Shown: positions 1 through 7,257, counted from the first letter of the stretch. The stretch is DNA of 10,846 nt from an uncultured Eubacteriales bacterium (GCA_900543755.1 UQSP01000053.1:1-10846), one strand, 5' to 3'. Notes: a model not told the origin generated them from the sequence alone. Made by a program: numbers and translations.

Positions 1-46
1 AGATCTGCGCATGTCTCGTGGGCTCGGAGATGTGTATAAGAGACAG
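1..46. other. Nextera sequencing adapter (artefact)
   Basis: This is not genomic DNA. Bases 1-4 match the end of the Illumina P7 sequence and 5-12 (CTGCGCAT) are an 8-base index. Bases 13-27 are the Nextera read-2 adapter and 28-46 are the 19-base Tn5 mosaic end. The reverse complement of the same structure, with the same index, closes the window. Genomic sequence starts at 47. Confidence 0.98.
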
Positions 47-322
47 GTATAATAAACATTATAAAACTTCAAAATTAAAAATGCAAGTAAATTCTCCCGA
101 TTTAAGCTAAGTTTTCGTAAATTTTCCGCATTTTGACGAAAAAGCGGGAATAGCCGTTCTCAAACCGTGCGCGCATCCGAATGTCAGGCAAAAAAACGTC
201 GTCTGTTATTGACTTTATAGTAAAAATAGCTTATAATAAGATATATGGCGGTATTTTACTCGCGTTCAATAAAATTAAATTGTTCTGGTTCGGATTAATC
301 GGGCAACGGATAAGGTAGGATT
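47..322. other. Non-coding leader region upstream of first gene
   Basis: This A+T-rich stretch has no credible coding region on either strand, and stops occur in all frames soon after the adapter, so no upstream gene reaches in. It holds one convincing promoter (209-237) and the ribosome binding site of the first gene. Weak inverted arms TTTTCGT (112-118) and ACGAAAA (136-142) are not followed by a T-run and do not look like a terminator. Confidence 0.6.
209..237 (+). promoter_or_regulatory. Sigma-A (sigma-70) type promoter for coiled-coil operon
   Basis: The -35 box is TTGACT (209-214) and the -10 box is a perfect TATAAT (232-237), separated by 17 bases. Transcription would start near 244, giving a leader of about 80 bases before the ATG at 323. 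It is the only strong promoter I find ahead of the two long coiled-coil genes and probably drives both. Confidence 0.8.
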
Positions 323-2440
323 ATGTTATACGCATTGTTTACAATAGGAAATTATACCGTTACTACTGTGGATTTGATTGTCGCGGCGGTTTGCGTCGTC
401 GGTTTAATTTCTTTTCTTATTTTTATAATACACGATATGAAGAAAAATCCGGGCGGAGTCAAAAGTTCGGATAAATCAAGAAAAGGCGACGCAGCGGTTT
501 CCTCGGCGGGAACCAAAGATGCCCTTTATCCCGAAGAAGCAGGAAAGGGCAAAAACAAAAAACAAAAAAATAAAGTCGGCAAAGAAGAAAAAGCCGCAAA
601 AAAACAGTCCGATGTTTTGTCGGACTCTGACCCCGTGGTTGCGCTTTTGGGTTTTGACCCGTATTCTCAGCCCGAGGAGGAAACGTGCGAAATCACCGAA
701 GAGTTTCACGATTCCGACCAGGAAACCGAGGATATGCGCGTTTTAAGGGAAAAGATGAAAACGGCGGCCGGCATTGAAAAGAAAATTTCGGTTTTAAAGT
801 CAAGAGGCGAAAAAGTCCGTTACGAGCTGGATAAAGCCTCGCGTTATCTGAGGGACAATCGCGTTGTCATCGCTTCCGCCGAAACCGTGGAACAGAAACT
901 GAGGGCGGAACTTGTTGCCCTTACGGCAGATAAAAAAACCGCAAAGCGCAACAAAGAAACGGTTTTGCGTGTAAGCGGGGAGTTGGATAACAGCGTCCGC
1001 ACTGCTGAGGAACTTAAAAAGAATGTGGCGGCAAGAAGCAACGACGAAAAACTGCTTAAGGAGGCGTACAGCTATCTCATGGCAGAGGTCGCGCGGTCGG
1101 AGCGTGATTTGTCGTTTGTAAATTCCGATATAGACCGACTTAACGAAAGCGTGGGGGCGGAGCTTAAGCGCATTGAAAACGATAACCGCGCCCGTGCGCT
1201 TATGACTAAATATGCCGAGCTTAAACCCCTTCTCGTGGACGCAAATTCAAGCTATCGCGCAATTACCAAAACCGACGCTCAGCTCAACGAAGTTCATGCA
1301 CAAAAGCATGAATTGCGTCAAAAACTCGACGGACTGATGAACGAGCTTAAAACCGCTTACGGCGTGGAGGAAACGCAGCTGCTTTCCCAGAAAGTAAGCG
1401 AGCTTAACAAGAAAATGATTGTTCTCGACGCGCGGGAGGAGGAGCTTATCGCCGCAAAAGAGAATAAGATTGCTGAATACAAAGCGGCAAAAAGCAAAGC
1501 CAACGAGTTTCTCGACCGCGAAAAATACGACCTTGAAGACATTGTCGTGGCTGAGGATAAGGTCATAGGGGAGCTGGAATACGATCAGCTTAAATCCGAA
1601 TACGAGCAAAAGAAAAACGAAACTGCCGCACGTTACGCCGAAGCGCAGAAAAAATACGATTCGGTAATTTCGCGCAAGGTGAAGTTCAAGAAAAATCAGG
1701 AAAGCGAAAAGCGGGTTTACGAAGAAGAAATTCAGTCCGCACTGAAAGCGCTTAAGGCCGCAAGACAGGAAAGCGAAAAGGCCGCCGCCGATTTTGACAG
1801 AATTCTGCCGTCGCTTTCGCCCATGTCGCTTGTTACCAGCGGCAGCGGCGTAATTTCGCGCGAGCGCACTTCTAAACGTGCTTCCGCAGGCGTACAAAAG
1901 GATTTACTCGCCGCAGAACGCGTCCGTAAAGACGTTAACCTCGAAAATACGGTTTCCTCCGTAAAACCTTCCTCAAGCGAGGTATACTCCGCCGGTTACG
2001 ACAAAGAACCGAAAGACTTCATAAACGAGGTGCCTGTTTACCCTCCGCGCCGAAACGATAATTTACCGTCAACTCCTACGTCGGTGCAGCTCCGCCGTCT
2101 TATGGAAAGACTTAACGAGCTTGAGCGTATAGCCCTCAGGGAAAAAGAGCAACGCGCGCTTATCCGCAGAGAACAGGATTTTGCCGCCCCCGCAGTCAAT
2201 AAAATAGAGCGCAGAAAAGCGCAGGTGGTGGCAATGCGCAAAAACCTTAAATACATCGACAGTCCGCGCGCCGCAAGGGAATTCAGACACAGACTTTATC
2301 AGCTTTCCATATCGCTGGACGAAGACGAAATGAACGATAACGTTCTTTCGGAGCTTATACGCCGTACCATGGCGGACGCTGCGTATCTTGGAGATAAGGC
2401 CATGGAAAAACGGGGACGTGATCCTTACGGCGATCGTTAA
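323..2440 (+). CDS. Membrane-anchored long coiled-coil protein, function unknown
   Basis: I do not recognise a family for this 705-residue protein. Residues about 13-37 form one hydrophobic membrane segment. A short uncharged N-terminus precedes it, and a Lys-rich stretch follows (about 74-95), so the positive-inside rule predicts N-terminus out and the bulk in the cytoplasm. Residues about 136-495 are charged, heptad-like and rich in Glu, Lys, Ala and Leu, as expected of a very long coiled coil. A Ser/Arg/Pro-containing linker (about 496-585) leads to a second, Arg-rich helical region (about 586-700). There is no tryptophan and no visible enzymatic motif. The ATG at 323 follows an AGGTAGGA purine-rich site (313-320). 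The next gene starts 86 bases downstream with no clear promoter or terminator between, so the two are probably co-transcribed. The topology resembles the division regulator EzrA, but no homology can be claimed. A role in envelope or division scaffolding is inference only. Confidence 0.85.
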   Translation: MLYALFTIGNYTVTTVDLIVAAVCVVGLISFLIFIIHDMKKNPGGVKSSDKSRKGDAAVSSAGTKDALYPEEAGKGKNKKQKNKVGKEEKAAKKQSDVLSDSDPVVALLGFDPYSQPEEETCEITEEFHDSDQETEDMRVLREKMKTAAGIEKKISVLKSRGEKVRYELDKASRYLRDNRVVIASAETVEQKLRAELVALTADKKTAKRNKETVLRVSGELDNSVRTAEELKKNVAARSNDEKLLKEAYSYLMAEVARSERDLSFVNSDIDRLNESVGAELKRIENDNRARALMTKYAELKPLLVDANSSYRAITKTDAQLNEVHAQKHELRQKLDGLMNELKTAYGVEETQLLSQKVSELNKKMIVLDAREEELIAAKENKIAEYKAAKSKANEFLDREKYDLEDIVVAEDKVIGELEYDQLKSEYEQKKNETAARYAEAQKKYDSVISRKVKFKKNQESEKRVYEEEIQSALKALKAARQESEKAAADFDRILPSLSPMSLVTSGSGVISRERTSKRASAGVQKDLLAAERVRKDVNLENTVSSVKPSSSEVYSAGYDKEPKDFINEVPVYPPRRNDNLPSTPTSVQLRRLMERLNELERIALREKEQRALIRREQDFAAPAVNKIERRKAQVVAMRKNLKYIDSPRAAREFRHRLYQLSISLDEDEMNDNVLSELIRRTMADAAYLGDKAMEKRGRDPYGDR

Positions 2441-2467
2441 GGAATACGGTAACGTATGTTTACTTAA

Positions 2468-2494
2468 TTAATGTTTAACTTAGTCAAACATTAA
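2468..2494. repeat. Perfect 9-base inverted repeat in intergenic gap
   Basis: TTAATGTTT (2468-2476) and AAACATTAA (2486-2494) are perfect inverted copies separated by 9 bases, between the two coiled-coil genes. No T-run follows, so this is not a standard terminator. It could be a binding site for a dimeric regulator or a weak RNA hairpin (for processing or partial attenuation) just upstream of the AAGGAG site at 2511-2516. Its function is unknown. Confidence 0.5.
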
Positions 2495-2526
2495 CCTCCG
2501 GTAGAATTTTAAGGAGAATTAGCATT

Positions 2527-5079
2527 ATGGCAAACAGTTATGACAAACGGTCCGACTTTAATTTCGGAATAGATGATATATACGATGACGAGATGTACGG
2601 CGACGATAAGCTTGATCAGGTTCTCGACGAAATCGCGGAAATCAAGAAAACCATACAGGGATTGCCGGAAGCGGAATCGTACGACGGCGGTTACGATGAG
2701 GTTACAAAGCTTCGCGACGAAGTAAGGTTTTCCAAAACCACGCAAAAGCTTCAGGACGATATAAGAAGACTGAATAACCGTATAAACGACCTTACCGAGG
2801 AGCGTTTCGGGGAAGACGTAAGGACGGGCGAAATGCTTGAAGGCAATATCGACCGCCTTACCGCCCTTTGCGAAGAAGTTCTCAGAAAAGTCAAGGACAG
2901 CGACAGAAAGTTCGGCGACGAGCTTGCAAATCTTAAAAGACAGCTTGTCAAACTTGCGCCCGCAGGGGAAATGTCAGGCGCGTTGAAAGGCTTAAAAAAC
3001 GACATAAAACACAACGAGGAGTTTATCCTGAACATCAATACCCTGGTGGAAGGACTTGTTGCCGGAAAAAAAGAGGAAGGCGATGATTCTCCCGCGGTTT
3101 CGGAGCTTTTAAGACAGCTTTACGATTTAAAAAATCTTATAGGAAATCCGTCGCCCGCAAACGAAAAGCGAAACGACGAAATTCTTGATTTTTATGACGA
3201 ACTTAATAAAGTAAAATACGATATCGGACTTAAAAGCCTGGGAATTGCCGAAAAATTCGCTTCCGTGGACGCTTTGGCTAAAAAGCTTTACGAAACCAAC
3301 GAATACGATATCGAGCCCGTTTTAACTCAGCTAAACGGCATTATAGAAAAGCTTTTGCGTAAGCCGCTTGACAGGGCGTCCGCGTATTCCATCATGGAAT
3401 ATTCTGATAACAGCGACGTGATAAATATACCCGCGTCCCGCAGGGAGGAAGTAAGGACGTATCTCGATAAAGTTGCCTCTCTCGTCAGGGACGGCAGCGT
3501 TGAAAACACCGATGACCTTCCCGATATCATCGCTCAGAAAAACGCGATACAAAACAACCGTAACGAATTCGAGTGCGAAAACATATATTCCGCTATTCTG
3601 AATATCAATATTTCCTTATTAAGCGAAAAAGATTTTACCAAACAAAAAGCGCTCAGATCCGATCTTAAAAAACAAATCAAAAAACTTACCTCGCTTGAGG
3701 TGCGTGACCTTGTAAACTACCCGCTTGTTTCGGCGGTAAAACCTTACCGTCCCGTAAAACGCACCGCGGGGGAAGGCTTATTCGATAAACTTAACGAGCT
3801 TAAAAATTTCCTCCTGGACGCGAATTTTTCGGGCGGGGGCGGCATGGTTGCGCCTTCAACGACAAACAACGGCCTTGTAAACGAAATCAACACGCTTAAA
3901 AACGAAATTTACAGTCTCAGCAATATAGACAACGTTTCTCAGGCAATACTTGATTTAAAGGGCGACTGCCTTACCATTCTCGACAAACTGGACGAAAAAA
4001 AGGAGCGGGAAGAGGACGGCGGAATTATCGCCAGCGTTCCCACTCTCAATGAAATAGTGGAACAGCTTGACAGGCTTTTCGACGACGTAAAAAGCCTGCT
4101 TGCCGATACGGAAAACAATATTCTCAGTTCCGTTGAGGTTATTGGAGAAGCGGTCGCGCGTTTTACCGAACAGAATATTCAATTCACCGAAGGGGCGAAA
4201 GCCGATCGCGTAAAAATTCTGGAGGACGTCGCATTTATCCGCAAAGCTCTCGAGGGCGGCGCGGTTGCAGCACTTACCACTGCCGTCATAAAAGAATCGG
4301 GACTTAAAAACGAAAACGATTCGGCAGAAACCGGCGGAGAAAATTCATTAGCTCCTGAAAATGAAACTCCCGACAACGAAATCAATTCCGACACCGAAAA
4401 CGAAATTAACGCCGAGGAAGAAAAAACAGAGGCAAATATAGCGTCCGAAAGCGGAAACGAAGCGTTAAATGCGCGTCTTGAAACCATAGAAAAAAATCAG
4501 CAGTTGATTTTAGAAGCATTGCGCGGAATCAACACGGCGCCTTCAGCCGTGATTAATGCGCCCATGGATATGTCGATGGTTGACGAAAGGTTGACCGCTT
4601 TGGAAAACAAGGTCTTGGGCGAACTCAAACTTTTGCGCGATCAGTTGTTTGCCGTAAGCATGGCGTCGGTTTCGGACGGAGAAACCAACAGCTACGAAAG
4701 CTATAATAATATAATTCTGAACGAAATTTATGCTTTAGAGGATGAATTTGAAGCGTTTAAGGAAACGGGCAATGTCGGCTTAAGCAAAGACCGCGATAAA
4801 ATAGCGGAGGAGCTTGCTTCTCTTAAGGAACAGCTTGCTTCCGCGCTAAGCCGAAATGCGGATAACGAAAGCATTATAAAGGAACTTAATAATATCAAGG
4901 AGGCGTTTAAGGCCCGTCCCGTTAAAGCAGCGCCGCAAAAAGCGGAAGAGCAATCCAAACCTTTTGTCATGCAGACGGCCAAGAAAAAGAAAGTTACTCC
5001 CATAATTAACAAAGATCTTTCCATAAACGAAATCCTTTCCAAAATCAGCGAAACGGAAATCGTACTTAAGGAAGATTAA
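2527..5079 (+). CDS. Large soluble acidic coiled-coil protein, function unknown
   Basis: This 850-residue protein has no recognised family, no signal peptide and no membrane segment, so it is predicted cytoplasmic. The N-terminal 30 residues are rich in Asp and Tyr. Many short amphipathic helical segments follow, for example around residues 27-46, 192-206, 418-431, 451-464, 507-525, 731-745 and 783-795. Several share a pattern of Leu/Ile every three to four positions with Asn-Glu or Lys-Asn, which suggests diverged repeats. A Gly-rich break lies near 435-439, and a low-complexity Glu/Asn linker near 593-640 separates the C-terminal third. A Lys cluster (819-822) precedes a short terminal helix (829-850). 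There is no tryptophan. AAGGAG (2511-2516) sits 10 bases before the ATG, so this start is well supported. It is probably the second gene of an operon with the membrane-anchored coiled-coil protein and ends at the terminator at 5111-5140. A cytoplasmic partner of that protein is a plausible role, by inference. Confidence 0.85.
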   Translation: MANSYDKRSDFNFGIDDIYDDEMYGDDKLDQVLDEIAEIKKTIQGLPEAESYDGGYDEVTKLRDEVRFSKTTQKLQDDIRRLNNRINDLTEERFGEDVRTGEMLEGNIDRLTALCEEVLRKVKDSDRKFGDELANLKRQLVKLAPAGEMSGALKGLKNDIKHNEEFILNINTLVEGLVAGKKEEGDDSPAVSELLRQLYDLKNLIGNPSPANEKRNDEILDFYDELNKVKYDIGLKSLGIAEKFASVDALAKKLYETNEYDIEPVLTQLNGIIEKLLRKPLDRASAYSIMEYSDNSDVINIPASRREEVRTYLDKVASLVRDGSVENTDDLPDIIAQKNAIQNNRNEFECENIYSAILNINISLLSEKDFTKQKALRSDLKKQIKKLTSLEVRDLVNYPLVSAVKPYRPVKRTAGEGLFDKLNELKNFLLDANFSGGGGMVAPSTTNNGLVNEINTLKNEIYSLSNIDNVSQAILDLKGDCLTILDKLDEKKEREEDGGIIASVPTLNEIVEQLDRLFDDVKSLLADTENNILSSVEVIGEAVARFTEQNIQFTEGAKADRVKILEDVAFIRKALEGGAVAALTTAVIKESGLKNENDSAETGGENSLAPENETPDNEINSDTENEINAEEEKTEANIASESGNEALNARLETIEKNQQLILEALRGINTAPSAVINAPMDMSMVDERLTALENKVLGELKLLRDQLFAVSMASVSDGETNSYESYNNIILNEIYALEDEFEAFKETGNVGLSKDRDKIAEELASLKEQLASALSRNADNESIIKELNNIKEAFKARPVKAAPQKAEEQSKPFVMQTAKKKKVTPIINKDLSINEILSKISETEIVLKED

Positions 5080-5110
5080 AATACAGTTAAATATAAAAAG
5101 TGTCTTTATA

Positions 5111-5140
5111 CGCTGCGCAGAAAAAGCGCGGCGTTTTTTT
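5111..5140 (+). terminator. Intrinsic terminator ending coiled-coil operon
   Basis: CGCTGCGC (5111-5118) pairs with GCGCGGCG (5126-5133) over 8 base pairs, including one U-G, with a 7-base A-rich loop. It is followed at once by seven T residues (5134-5140), and a second T-run follows at 5144-5151. This is a classic strong rho-independent terminator 31 bases after the stop codon. Confidence 0.93.
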
Positions 5141-5149
5141 ATCTTTTTT

Positions 5150-5177
5150 TTAACAAGCGCAACGAAAAATCCATAAA
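5150..5177 (+). promoter_or_regulatory. Probable promoter for MntP/YtaF-like gene
   Basis: TTAACA (5150-5155, 5 of 6 consensus) and CATAAA (5172-5177, 4 of 6) are separated by 16 bases. Transcription would begin near 5184, leaving a leader of about 26 bases with the AGAAGGA site. The boxes are moderate, but the strong terminator just upstream means the gene needs its own promoter in this gap. Confidence 0.5.
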
Positions 5178-5209
5178 ATGAAGTATACGCAAAAGAAGGA
5201 ATTTTCGTC

Positions 5210-5716
5210 ATGGTTTTGTTTTTCACCGTTATAGCAGTCAGCATCGACGCTTACCTTGCAAGTCTTGCATACAACCTGAAAAAACCGCTTAAATTTTATG
5301 AAGTGCTTTACGCCGCGTCGTTTACTTTTCTAATATGCCTTATATCGCTTACGCTTAACGACGCTTTTATAGAACACTTGTCGGTGGTAAAAGAAATAAG
5401 CGCTTTGATTTTTATATTCATAGGCGTTAAAAACTATTTGAGTATATTCAGAAAGAAACCTTTGATGGATGAATCGGGGCCCAAGGAACTGTGGCTTTTG
5501 GGGCTTGCGGTAAGCGCGGACGCGGGGCTTGCCTGCCTTTCAATAGAAGTTACGGCGGCATATTTGCCTTTTTACGCTTTTGTTATGTTTGCCGCTCATT
5601 TTTTCTTTTTGCTTATGGGCGCCGTTACGGTAAGACTTATAAGCGTTATCAACAAACTTTCGGTGCTTTCCGGAGTTTTTCTTATTGCCTTCGGTATTTT
5701 TAAATTATTTATGTAG
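5210..5716 (+). CDS. MntP/YtaF-family integral membrane protein
   Basis: This 168-residue, almost wholly hydrophobic protein has about six predicted membrane helices (roughly 2-20, 31-50, 60-80, 94-113, 118-140 and 148-167). The two halves repeat the family hallmark: Ser-Ile-Asp-Ala at 11-14 in helix 1 and Ser-Ala-Asp-Ala at 102-105 in helix 4. In MntP-type transporters the paired aspartates are needed for manganese export. The C-terminal pattern of Leu-Ser-Gly followed by a hydrophobic helix ending in Gly-Ile-Phe also fits. The protein is slightly shorter than E. coli MntP (about 188 residues). The related Bacillus YtaF is annotated as a sporulation membrane protein. I cannot tell whether this one exports Mn2+ or is a YtaF-like protein of unknown substrate, so I give no symbol. 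The start is supported by AGAAGGA (5194-5200), 9 bases before the ATG. It appears monocistronic, between a terminator and the murA promoter. Confidence 0.75.
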   Translation: MVLFFTVIAVSIDAYLASLAYNLKKPLKFYEVLYAASFTFLICLISLTLNDAFIEHLSVVKEISALIFIFIGVKNYLSIFRKKPLMDESGPKELWLLGLAVSADAGLACLSIEVTAAYLPFYAFVMFAAHFFFLLMGAVTVRLISVINKLSVLSGVFLIAFGIFKLFM

Positions 5717-5773
5717 CGGCGTCGGTCTTAAAAACATAGACTGATAATATACTGATAGTATCCTTAAAGGGGT

Positions 5774-5802
5774 TTGCGCGTATTTATCCGTAAAAATATA
5801 AA
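5774..5802 (+). promoter_or_regulatory. Probable promoter for murA
   Basis: TTGCGC (5774-5779) and TATAAA (5797-5802) are separated by exactly 17 bases. The -10 box is 5 of 6 to consensus but the -35 box only 3 of 6. Transcription would start near 5809, giving a leader of about 95 bases before the chosen murA start. A TTGACT at 5837-5842 has no -10 box at the right distance. Confidence 0.5.
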
Positions 5803-5808
5803 TACATA

Positions 5809-5864
5809 TTTCCGCTTTGGGGCGAAAACAGTGCAATTGACTATTGTTTACGAAAGGGCGGAAA
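5809..5864 (+). promoter_or_regulatory. Potential stem at the 5' end of murA leader RNA
   Basis: TTTCCGCTTT (5809-5818) can pair with AGGGCGGAAA (5855-5864) over ten base pairs, two of them G-U, closing a 36-base loop. Inside it, AAACA (5826-5830) and TGTTT (5845-5849) can form a smaller stem. The outer stem would begin right at the predicted transcription start, the arrangement of a 5'-protecting or regulatory hairpin. It matches no riboswitch class I know. Confidence 0.3.
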
Positions 5865-5903
5865 AAACAAACTCCGCTAAATTACATACAGAGGCTTAAA
5901 ATT

Positions 5904-7166
5904 ATGGAATATTTGCGTGTTACCGGAGGAAACAGGCTTGACGGAAGTCTTAAAATAGCTTCCGCCAAAAATGCGGTTTTGCCTATCATAGCCGGAGCTT
6001 TACTGTCGGAAGAAGATATTTTAATCAAAAATTGTTCCGCTCTTTCCGACATAACCGCAATGATGAAAATTATACGTTCTACCGGAGGAAAGGCTGAATA
6101 CGACGGTAACAATATTTTAATAAACTGCAGGAATTCCAATCCCGCGCTTATAGAGTCGGACCTTACCGGTAAAATAAGGTCGTCTATTTTTATTATGGGT
6201 CCCATTCTTGCGCGCTTCAAACATGCGGCTTTAAGTTATCCCGGCGGCTGCGAAATAGGGTTGCGGCCCATTGACCTGCATATTTTCGGACTGAAAAAAT
6301 TAAACGTAAAAATACGGGAAGAAAACGGTCACATCATCTGCGACGGTTCCGATATGAAAAGTGCGGAAATCGACCTTGATTTTCCCAGCGTGGGCGCTAC
6401 GGAAAACATCATGATGGCGGCGGTTTTCTTAAACGGCAAAACCACGATAAGGAACGCCGCAAGAGAACCGGAAATTGTGGACCTTGCGGATTTCATAAAT
6501 TCCATCGGCGGTAAAATCTACGGCGCGGGGACCGATACACTGGTCGTGGAGGGCGTTAAAAAACTAAGCGGCGGGGAGTATACTCCCGTACCGGACCGAA
6601 TAGCGGGCTGTACTTTTCTTGCGGCATGCGCTTTGACCGGCGGAGACGTTTATCTTGAGAATCTGAGGTCCGATACCGTAAATGCGGTAACGGAAAAACT
6701 TATGCGCGCGGGTTGCGAACTTAATCGCGGATACGATTTTGTCAGGATACGCTCTTCGGGTAAGCTTAAAGCGATACATAAAGTGGAAACGCAGCCTTAC
6801 CCCGGATTCCCCACGGATATGCAGGCGCCGCTAGTGGCAATGCTTACAAGAGCGAACGGGTGTTCGGTTATGGTGGAAAATCTTTTTGAAAATCGCTATA
6901 AATATACAGTCCAACTCAATAAGATGGGTGCTAAAATTACCGTCAAAGACCGTATCGCCGTTGTCAAAGGCGTAAATAAACTGCACGGCACTTCAATTAA
7001 ATCCGAGGATTTGCGAGGCGGTGCGGCTCTTGTCATTGCCGCGCTTGCCGCCGAAGGGGAAAGCATAGTAACGGGCGTCAGTCATATAGACCGCGGTTAT
7101 TATAAAATAGAAGACGATTTCCGCAGTTTGGGCGCGGATATAAAAAGAGAAAATATACAACTTTAA
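5904..7166 (+). CDS. murA: UDP-N-acetylglucosamine 1-carboxyvinyltransferase (MurA)
   Basis: MurA transfers enolpyruvate from phosphoenolpyruvate to UDP-GlcNAc in the cytoplasm, the first committed step of peptidoglycan synthesis. From this start the protein has 420 residues, against 419 in E. coli MurA. The key residues line up: Lys22-Asn23 in the Ala-Lys-Asn-Ala motif, the catalytic-loop cysteine at 116 within Pro-Gly-Gly-Cys (Cys115 in E. coli), Arg121, Asp305 in the Pro-Thr-Asp-Met-Gln motif, and Arg397 in His-Ile-Asp-Arg-Gly. A Cys rather than Asp in the loop predicts fosfomycin sensitivity at the target. The frame is open back to a TTG at 5844, but that adds 20 atypical residues without a ribosome binding site. 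The ATG at 5904 has GAGG (5891-5894) 9 bases upstream and begins the family's usual N-terminus. murA directly precedes the ftsQ-ftsA-ftsZ cluster, a common Bacillota order, but tandem terminators separate them here. Confidence 0.97.
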   Translation: MEYLRVTGGNRLDGSLKIASAKNAVLPIIAGALLSEEDILIKNCSALSDITAMMKIIRSTGGKAEYDGNNILINCRNSNPALIESDLTGKIRSSIFIMGPILARFKHAALSYPGGCEIGLRPIDLHIFGLKKLNVKIREENGHIICDGSDMKSAEIDLDFPSVGATENIMMAAVFLNGKTTIRNAAREPEIVDLADFINSIGGKIYGAGTDTLVVEGVKKLSGGEYTPVPDRIAGCTFLAACALTGGDVYLENLRSDTVNAVTEKLMRAGCELNRGYDFVRIRSSGKLKAIHKVETQPYPGFPTDMQAPLVAMLTRANGCSVMVENLFENRYKYTVQLNKMGAKITVKDRIAVVKGVNKLHGTSIKSEDLRGGAALVIAALAAEGESIVTGVSHIDRGYYKIEDDFRSLGADIKRENIQL

Positions 7167-7182
7167 AGTTATAATTTTTTAT

Positions 7183-7222
7183 AAAATCCCGTGAACGCAT
7201 AACCGAGTTTTCGGGATTTTTT
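7183..7222 (+). terminator. First intrinsic terminator after murA
   Basis: AAAATCCCG (7183-7191) and CGGGATTTT (7212-7220) form a 9-base-pair stem, with the T-run reaching 7222. The loop is long (20 bases), which weakens it compared with its downstream neighbour. The stem starts 17 bases after the murA stop. Confidence 0.7.
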
Positions 7223-7231
7223 GTTGCAACG

Positions 7232-7257
7232 AGGTTACTGTCAGGTAACCTTTTTTT
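7232..7257 (+). terminator. Second intrinsic terminator after murA
   Basis: AGGTTAC (7232-7238) pairs perfectly with GTAACCT (7245-7251) around a 6-base loop, and the T-run covers 7251-7257. It is compact and typical. With the preceding hairpin it forms a tandem terminator that should insulate ftsQ from murA transcription. Confidence 0.88.

Noticed and set aside
1247..1897. Minus-strand 216-residue reading frame inside the first coiled-coil gene
   Set aside because: It is fully antisense to a well-supported gene with its own promoter and ribosome binding site. Its Phe-rich composition is what Glu/Lys codons give on the opposite strand.
2495..2516. Anti-Shine-Dalgarno-like CCTCC that might mask the AAGGAG of the second gene
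   Set aside because: Only four consecutive pairs can form, too few for a convincing translational switch.
4846..5244. Minus-strand 132-residue reading frame across the end of the second coiled-coil gene
   Set aside because: It overlaps a strong terminator and two plus-strand genes, and has no recognisable motif.
5737..5760. Hairpin after the MntP/YtaF-like gene as a terminator
   Set aside because: The A/T-rich stem has a mismatch and no T-run follows, so it is not a convincing terminator.
5844..5903. TTG start that would lengthen MurA by 20 residues
   Set aside because: There is no ribosome binding site upstream, and the added basic residues are not part of the MurA family. The ATG at 5904 has a good site and gives the standard length.
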